Origin: an uncultured Oscillospiraceae bacterium
GTDB lineage: Bacteria > Bacillota > Clostridia > Oscillospirales > Ruminococcaceae
Length of the DNA: 64,000 bases
Assembly: GCA_934446355.1 (NCBI GenBank)
Contig: CAKSEC010000010.1
Span: 1-64,000 of the forward strand
Reading direction: 5' to 3'
Shown here: positions 59,333 through 64,000 of the stretch, one piece after another
Numbering within the stretch: the stretch's first letter is position 1
How the letters are laid out: the number at the start of each line of letters is the position of its first letter
Notes under the pieces: generated by a model
What the model was told of the DNA's origin: nothing
What the model saw: the letters and a program-made list of their open reading frames with translations, nothing else
Databases searched by the model: none
Program-made: the position numbers and the translations under genes

Positions 59333-60172
59333 TTACTGATTATCTGTCGGCTGACCGCAGAACGGGCAGAATCTTGCGCCCGGCTTTATATTCTTGCCGC
59401 AGTGAGGGCAAGTGGGAGCGGTGAGCTCTGCCGGCTTATCAAGCTGAACCTGAGCAGGCTCTGCAGCAGGAGCAGGAACAGGCTGAGGTATCGGGGCGGG
59501 AGCCGCCTGCTGTACCGGAGCCGGAGCCGCCTGCTGAACAGGAACGGGAGCAGGTGCAGGAGCGGGCTGAGGAACCGGTGTAGACTGATAAACCGGAACC
59601 GGAGCAGGCTGCTGAGTCTGAACGGGCTGCTGAACCGGAGCAGGAGCAGGCTGCTGATACATGGGCTGACCCATGGGCTGCTGATACATCTGCTGACCCG
59701 GAGCGGGCTGCTGATACTGCTGAGGAGCCTGCGGGAACAGCGGCTTATCTGTCTTAGGCTCAAGAGCGGTGTTGTTGTCCGTGTCCAGACCTGCGTTCTT
59801 ACGAACAGCGAGAACTGTTTCATATGCAATTCTGAGGATAAGGTTGCCGAGTACAAGGTAAACAAGCAAGTCAACTATACCGGAATAGCCGGAAAGAATG
59901 ATCGCCGAAATGCCCTTGAATACAAGGAAGATGGTAGCTGCGTAGTATGTGATCTTCACAAGAGAAAGAGAAATGAAACTCTGACCGTTAGCAAGCTTAT
60001 TGAACTTGGTGATATTTGTACCCTTTCCCTTTGCATTGAATACCGTCATATTGAGCATGACAGCAACAATAACTGCTCCGATGAATCCGATCAGAAGAAC
60101 AAGAAACGATGCGAGTCTTGTGCCGTCGAAGTAATCGAAGTATGAACCAAAACTAACCAGTGCATTAGCCAT
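59333..60172 (-). CDS. Membrane protein with Pro/Gln-rich linker and C-terminal zinc ribbon
   Basis: 279 residues. Three hydrophobic segments lie within 1-125 (LASFLVLLIGFIGAVIVAVML, ITYYAATIFLVFKGISAII, IVDLLVYLVLGNLILRIAY). Residues 140-245 are Pro, Gln, Ala and Val repeats (QQYQQPAPGQQMYQQ and PAPAPAPVPVQQ units) and the end is CPHCGKNIKPGARFCPFCGQPTDNQ, a double-CXXC zinc ribbon. Proteins of this layout are frequent in Clostridia, with unknown function. SD AGAGG precedes the ATG. Confidence 0.78.
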   Translation of the reverse strand: MANALVSFGSYFDYFDGTRLASFLVLLIGFIGAVIVAVMLNMTVFNAKGKGTNITKFNKLANGQSFISLSLVKITYYAATIFLVFKGISAIILSGYSGIVDLLVYLVLGNLILRIAYETVLAVRKNAGLDTDNNTALEPKTDKPLFPQAPQQYQQPAPGQQMYQQPMGQPMYQQPAPAPVQQPVQTQQPAPVPVYQSTPVPQPAPAPAPVPVQQAAPAPVQQAAPAPIPQPVPAPAAEPAQVQLDKPAELTAPTCPHCGKNIKPGARFCPFCGQPTDNQ

Positions 60173-60277
60173 AACGTGTACCTCTTTTCATATATTTCCT
60201 GAATAATACGCAGGAAAGTCCTGCAGGGCAGAATTTTCCCATAGACTGATTATAACATATTTCAGAGAAAAAAGCAA

Positions 60278-60451
60278 GGGCTACACCGCATAATTATTGT
60301 CGTTCGATTGCGCAGTCAGATTTTTCGTCAGATTGTACAAATTGAGTGCAGGCGGGCTGGCGCCCGTCAAGCGAAATTTGTGCAATATGGCGGAAAAGAT
60401 GCAAGCAAGCGTGCGACAAAGGCGTTAGCCGTTAATTGTGCGGTGTTGCCC
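60278..60451 (+). repeat. Second copy of the 170-bp repeat, diverged and inverted
   Basis: Starts GGGCTACACCGCA and ends GTGCGGTGTTGCCC, a decayed version of the terminal inverted repeat. It matches the reverse complement of 33287-33456 along its length: GCGCAGTCAGATTTTT, a direct repeat GTCAGAT, hairpin GGCGGGC-TGGC-GCCCGTC, then ATATGGCGGAAAA and GCAAGCAAG. The central hairpin differs in sequence from the other copy but is still paired. It fills the gap between the zinc-ribbon gene and metA. Confidence 0.82.
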
Positions 60452-60461
60452 ATGTGTATCT

Positions 60462-61379
60462 CTAAATTTTTTCCGAAATGTCAAACGGGGTCGTCTGATA
60501 TACGAAATAGTTGAGCCAGTTGGTGTAGATGAGCGTAGAATGCGCTCTCCACTTCATCACGGGCTGCTTGGTCGGGTCGTCGTCCGGGAAGTAGTGCTGC
60601 GGGATATGCGGGTTCATGCCCTTTTCAAGGTCGCGTTTGTACTCCATCGCAAGCGTGTCTGCGTCATATTCAGAATGACCGGTGATGAAGAACTGGCGGC
60701 TGTCCTCGCTGCATACTGCGTATACGCCCGCCTCGTCCGATAACGCCATAACCTTAAGCTGCGGAATCTTTTCGATGTCCTCACGGCGTATCTCGGTATG
60801 GCGGGAATGGGGCGCCCAGAATTCGCTGTCAAAACCCCTGAACAGCCTTGATTTCGGCGTGAGCATGGTGTGCTTGAATACGCCTGATATCTTCTCCGGC
60901 AGAGGGTACTTCGGCACGCCGTAATGGTAATACAAAGCCGCCTGAGCCGCCCAGCAGATATGGAACACGGAATGCACGTGGGTCTTTGTCCACTCCATTA
61001 TGGCGCATATCTCGTCCCAGTAGTCCACCTCTTCAAATTCCATGTGCTCCACCGGCGCACCGGTGATGATGAAGCCGTCGAAGTTCATGTCCTTTATTTC
61101 GTCAAAGGTCTTGTAGAAATTAAGCAAATGCTCGCTTGACGTGTTCTTGCTGGTGTAGGTGGAGGTCTGAACGAGCGTGACCTCTATCTGCAGCGGAGTA
61201 TTAGAAAGGCTCCTGAGTATCTGCGTTTCAGTGGCTATTTTTGTGGGCATGAGGTTCAGCAGCCCTATTTTCAGCGGTCTGATGTCCTGATGAAGCGCCC
61301 TGTGCTCCGTCATTATGAAGATATGCTCATCTTCAAGAATGCTTTGTGCAGGAAGTCCATCGGCAATTTTTACTGGCAT
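60462..61379 (-). CDS. metA: Homoserine O-acetyltransferase (MetA family)
   Basis: 305 residues, MetA fold. HICWAAQAALYYHYGVPKYPL near 142 carries the catalytic Cys, FSPHSRHT-like FWAPHSRHTEI the conserved His region, and FFITGHSEYDADTLAMEY the C-terminal His-Glu. TGAPVEHMEFEEVDYW near 107-121 has Glu where E. coli has Gly, a change known to favour acetyl-CoA over succinyl-CoA, so homoserine acetylation is expected. First step from homoserine to methionine. It is the last gene of a minus-strand operon with no leader of its own. Confidence 0.94.
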   Translation of the reverse strand: MPVKIADGLPAQSILEDEHIFIMTEHRALHQDIRPLKIGLLNLMPTKIATETQILRSLSNTPLQIEVTLVQTSTYTSKNTSSEHLLNFYKTFDEIKDMNFDGFIITGAPVEHMEFEEVDYWDEICAIMEWTKTHVHSVFHICWAAQAALYYHYGVPKYPLPEKISGVFKHTMLTPKSRLFRGFDSEFWAPHSRHTEIRREDIEKIPQLKVMALSDEAGVYAVCSEDSRQFFITGHSEYDADTLAMEYKRDLEKGMNPHIPQHYFPDDDPTKQPVMKWRAHSTLIYTNWLNYFVYQTTPFDISEKI

Positions 61380-61421
61380 TTTATCCCTTCCCTTTTGTTT
61401 TACTATATTTATGACTGCAGA

Positions 61422-62390
61422 TCAATTGAGCAGCTTGCTCTTTTCCCTGCCGAGAAGCTCCTGATCATACAGCGAGAGGTCGTAATGATGTATTGCGTCG
61501 GTCATTTCCTGAGCAATGTCCTCCGGTATATCCTCTTCCTCCGTGAAACGCTGAAGCGCCGTGAGATATTCCCTGCGAAGCAGCATTTTGTCTTTCAGGG
61601 AAACGTGCATTTTCACACGCTCGCCGGTGTCCGTATTCATAAGGTGCGATATGTCGTGGTCGATAAGCTTCATTATATCGGTTATGCAGTCGCCTGCCCT
61701 GCCGCCGAAAACCAGCTTGTGGTAAAACTCAGCCTGACACAGCGCAGGCAGGCTGAACTCCTTAGGCAGCACGTCATGCACCGTCATCATCGTGAAAATA
61801 AAGTCCTCTATCGAAGCGTAATTTTTCGACCTGCCCATGCACATCGTCACGCTGTCGATACCCGCCATCGTTGCCTTTACCGCCATATCCAGAGCGGATT
61901 TCTTGGCGTTCATCGGGCAGATATCTACGGGGACGGTAACGGCGTTCTTTGCACGCCAAACCATCTCGCCGACCTCCGCCGGCGTCTTTATCGGATAGCT
62001 GCCCCGAAGTCTTGCCAGCGAAACCGGACCGGACACCTGCGACTGCGCCAGTCTTATCAGCTGACGTGAAAGCCCGTGTATCGCAGGGAACTCCATTATT
62101 ACAGGGGTTTTCCCGACATCAACGTTATCCTTCAGGTCCTGTATCGTGACCAGCACGTAATCAAAATCGAACACCGCCGTCAGTTCCCTGAACATCGGGT
62201 CGCCCAGACGGAATATATACCCTATGCCGTCGGGAAGTTCGTGCATTTTCATCACGGTGCGGAAGTCTATCTCGACATATTTCACGCCCGCCTCGCCCAG
62301 AGCCGAAATGTACCGGTAGATGTACTCCGGTCTTGCACGCTCGTCTATGGGCAGAGTGCAAAGGCTGTTGTCGGTGATAACTGTTTTCAT
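61422..62390 (-). CDS. HMGL-like / aldolase-type TIM barrel protein, function unknown
   Basis: 322 residues. ITDNSLCTLPIDERARPEYIYRYISALGEAGVKYVEIDF resembles the start of HMG-CoA lyase/isopropylmalate synthase barrels (DXTLRDG region) but the canonical Asp-Gly-Arg set is not obvious. VDICPMNAKKSALDMAVKATMAGIDSVTMCMGRSKNYASIEDFIF corresponds to strands 6-7 (gene-duplication style). About 90 C-terminal residues are helical. It lies four bases after the FakA-like gene and 42 before metA; a condensing or cleaving role in amino-acid metabolism is possible but not shown. Confidence 0.65.
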   Translation of the reverse strand: MKTVITDNSLCTLPIDERARPEYIYRYISALGEAGVKYVEIDFRTVMKMHELPDGIGYIFRLGDPMFRELTAVFDFDYVLVTIQDLKDNVDVGKTPVIMEFPAIHGLSRQLIRLAQSQVSGPVSLARLRGSYPIKTPAEVGEMVWRAKNAVTVPVDICPMNAKKSALDMAVKATMAGIDSVTMCMGRSKNYASIEDFIFTMMTVHDVLPKEFSLPALCQAEFYHKLVFGGRAGDCITDIMKLIDHDISHLMNTDTGERVKMHVSLKDKMLLRREYLTALQRFTEEEDIPEDIAQEMTDAIHHYDLSLYDQELLGREKSKLLN

Positions 62391-62394
62391 ACGC

Positions 62395-62646
62395 TCAGCC
62401 CTTTAACCCACGTGACTGTCTGTCCATGTCCTCTATAACTATATCGTATATTTCGCCCAGCGTTGCGCAGTACTCCAGCACCTTCCACGGCTCGTTGGTG
62501 TGGTAGTGCAGCTTTATCAGTTCGTCGTCGCCGACCGCAAGCAGGCAGTCGCCCTTGAAATTCGTCCTGATGTACTCGTTGATGGCGTCCTCGTCAAGAC
62601 CTGTTCCCTCGATAAGAAGCTGCGTGTCGTACCTGAATTCTGTCAT
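62395..62646 (-). CDS. Stand-alone FakA C-terminal-like domain
   Basis: 83 residues. FRYDTQLLIEGTGLDEDAINEYI, then GDCLLAVGDDELIKLHYHTNEPWKVLEYCATLGEIYDIVIEDM matches the last domain of fatty acid kinase subunit FakA (Dak-phosphatase type), in which GDSLVVVGDDDLVKVHVHT is typical. The kinase DhaL domain is absent. GGGAGGAAAAGTAAA precedes the ATG. It sits between a CorC-type gene and the barrel gene. It may be a regulatory fragment or bind a partner. Confidence 0.75.
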   Translation of the reverse strand: MTEFRYDTQLLIEGTGLDEDAINEYIRTNFKGDCLLAVGDDELIKLHYHTNEPWKVLEYCATLGEIYDIVIEDMDRQSRGLKG

Positions 62647-62647
62647 T

Positions 62648-63901
62648 TTACTTTTCCTCCCTGTCGTTTCTGAGTTCTATCCTTACCTTATTGACTCTGA
62701 GTTCCGCTGCGTCGAGCACGGTCACGGTGAATTCGTCTGTCTGAGCGGTGTCGCCGTTTTTGGGTATGCTGCCGAAAAGTCCGAGCACCCAGCCTGCGAC
62801 CGTATGCGCCTCGCTTTCAAGTTCTGCGGGTATATCCCTAGCAGCAAGGAATCGGCGCAGCGAATTGAGCGACACATCGCCGTAAACCTCGAAAGTATTG
62901 CTTCCTACCACCGTTACCGGAGATTTTACCTCGTCGCTCTCGTCCCATATCTCGCCGACAAGTTCCTCAAGGATATCTTCCATGGTCACGATTCCGAGCG
63001 TACCGCCGTGCTGGTCGAGCACGACGCTCATGTGGCACTTTTGCTTCTGCATGGTGCGGAATACCTCGGACAGCTTCTGCATTTGCGGCAGATAAAGCGT
63101 TTCCTGCATAATGCTGCTTATTGTGAAGTCCCCGCCCTTTTCATACTGCTTGAAAAATTCCTTTTCGGTGATTATTCCGACGATATTGTCGAGTGTCCGC
63201 TCATAAACCGGCATTCTGGAGTATTCCTCCTGCAGAAACTTCCTGCGCACCTCGCTGATATTCTCGCCTATCTCCACCGCCGTGATACGCACACGGGGCG
63301 TGATTATCTCATCGACTGTTATCTCGTCAAATTCAAGAGCGCTGCGCACAAGGTCGCTTTCCTGAGTTTCCAGAACGCCCTCGTCCTCTATCTCGTCTAT
63401 TATGACCTTCAATTCTTCCTCGGTCATGCTGACGGATTCCTTGCGGCGGAAAAGCTTGGATACGCCCTTTTTCAGCAGGATAAAAAACGCTGAGAACGGG
63501 GTGAATACCACCATCAGGAACGAAATGATCCCCGAACAGAACATGGCGAACGGCTCGGCGAAGTCCTTTGCAATGCTTTTCGGCATTATCTCGCCGAAAG
63601 TCAGCACAACAAGCGTCGTGACGATGGTGGACACAAGCGAGCCGTACTGCTCGCCCACAAGGTTTATCGCAATTATCGTTGCGATAGACGAACAGGCGAT
63701 ATTCACTATGTTGTTGCCGATAAGGATCGTGGTCAGCGCCTTGTCATATTTTGTCAGCACCCGCAGAGTGCGTGCCGCTGCCCTGCTGCCGTTGTCTGCC
63801 ATGTTTTTCAGGCGTATCTTGTTGACCGTTGACAGCGATGTTTCGGTCGCCGAAAAAAACGCCGAGCATAATATTAGTATTATAATAAGTACTATCTGCA
63901 T
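62648..63901 (-). CDS. HlyC/CorC (CNNM-like) transporter with CBS domains
   Basis: 417 residues. DUF21 membrane domain with about four helices (MQIVLIIILILCSAFFSATETSLSTVNKIRLKNM is the signature start), a CBS pair near 200-320 (ITPRVRITAVEIGENISEVRRKFLQEEYSRMPVYERTLDNIVGII; HMSVVLDQHGGTLGIVTMEDILEELVGEI), then a CorC_HlyC domain. Members relate to Mg2+ or Co2+ efflux. The gene starts three bases after the upstream arsC-like stop, sharing GGGAG as ribosome site. Confidence 0.92.
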   Translation of the reverse strand: MQIVLIIILILCSAFFSATETSLSTVNKIRLKNMADNGSRAAARTLRVLTKYDKALTTILIGNNIVNIACSSIATIIAINLVGEQYGSLVSTIVTTLVVLTFGEIMPKSIAKDFAEPFAMFCSGIISFLMVVFTPFSAFFILLKKGVSKLFRRKESVSMTEEELKVIIDEIEDEGVLETQESDLVRSALEFDEITVDEIITPRVRITAVEIGENISEVRRKFLQEEYSRMPVYERTLDNIVGIITEKEFFKQYEKGGDFTISSIMQETLYLPQMQKLSEVFRTMQKQKCHMSVVLDQHGGTLGIVTMEDILEELVGEIWDESDEVKSPVTVVGSNTFEVYGDVSLNSLRRFLAARDIPAELESEAHTVAGWVLGLFGSIPKNGDTAQTDEFTVTVLDAAELRVNKVRIELRNDREEK

Positions 63902-63904
63902 ATT

Positions 63905-64000
63905 TTACTCCCAAGTTTTCCATATTTCAGGGCAGTAGCCCACGGTAGCCTGCCTGCCGTTTCTGACTATCGGCGTGCGGTAAAGCTTCGGATTTTCTGC
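63905..64000 (-). CDS. ArsC/Spx-family reductase-like protein, C-terminal fragment
   Basis: The frame runs off the right edge; the last 31 residues are visible. AENPKLYRTPIVRNGRQATVGY, then CPEIWKTWE, matches the C-terminus of ArsC-like thioredoxin-fold proteins (RTPIVRNG holds the cis-Pro strand). Whether it is an arsenate reductase or an Spx/YffB type cannot be decided without the N-terminal CXXC or CXXS. It is the first visible gene of the operon that continues with corC. Confidence 0.8.
   Translation of the reverse strand, partial: AENPKLYRTPIVRNGRQATVGYCPEIWKTWE

Overview
The window looks like a chromosomal segment of a Gram-positive gut Clostridium of the Ruminococcus / Oscillospiraceae type. 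The grounds are the gene content (Firmicutes-style dcw cluster with mraZ and a PASTA penicillin-binding protein, meso-DAP type MurE, T-box and yybP-ykoY leaders), strong AGGAGG ribosome sites, secreted proteins with Ser/Thr/Glu-rich linkers and BspA-like repeats, and a moderately GC-rich base composition. No rRNA, tRNA, CRISPR array or intact mobile element was seen. Only the tail of an IS481-like transposase lies at the left edge.

Layout. 0-8.9 kb: IS remnant, GNAT acetyltransferase, micro-lipoprotein, DUF342/FapA protein, RecQ, then a tryptophan uptake operon (solute-binding lipoprotein plus a fused permease-ATPase) behind a T-box whose specifier codon reads UGG, and divergent to it an mntP manganese exporter behind a manganese riboswitch. 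8.9-20.4 kb: an ECF sigma / anti-sigma pair, a secreted leucine-rich-repeat/Fn3 protein, a candidate small RNA, a DUF1292 protein, two anchored surface proteins, and a large zinc-finger protein of unknown function beside a membrane protein. 20.6-35.7 kb: the cell-wall and division cluster on the minus strand, in transcription order mraZ, rsmH, ftsL-like, pbp, murE, murF, mraY, ftsW, murG, murA, divIB, ftsZ. It starts at a promoter overlapped by MraZ GTGG boxes, and ftsZ has its own promoter. murD, murC, murB and ftsA are not in this cluster.

35.9-44.9 kb: a polyamine operon, in transcription order speD, Orn/Lys/Arg decarboxylase, speE, membrane protein, carboxy(nor)spermidine dehydrogenase, zinc-ribbon membrane protein, a frameshifted lipoprotein, carboxynorspermidine decarboxylase, DUF554. 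It carries both the SpeD/SpeE route and the carboxyspermidine route. 45.0-51.5 kb: a 37-residue Asn/Gln-rich microprotein, then a split glutamate synthase operon (glutaminase domain, FMN domain, ferredoxin, FAD reductase, GXGXG domain) ending in an ANTAR-domain regulator. Its long leader contains a hairpin with an ANTAR-type hexaloop. 51.7-56 kb: a heterodimeric ABC exporter with a TetR regulator and twin operators. 56-64 kb: mnmM, an AI-2E family permease, an RluA pseudouridine synthase, a zinc-ribbon membrane protein, and a minus-strand operon of arsC-like, corC-like, a stand-alone FakA C-terminal-like domain, an HMGL-like barrel and metA.

The most unusual signal is not a protein. Three 103-bp nested hairpins (2750, 13770, 51576) plus a deletion remnant (58257) are dispersed in 3' intergenic positions. 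At least six base-paired positions differ between copies, and both partners change together so pairing is kept. The central loop is inverted in one copy. A second family of about 170 bp with 13-bp terminal inverted repeats (27905 remnant, 33287, 60278) is inserted inside the dcw operon and near metA. A third hairpin repeat is duplicated in tandem at 42381-42566 and contains the last base pairs of a polyamine gene. These look like small non-autonomous or structural repeat families of this lineage.
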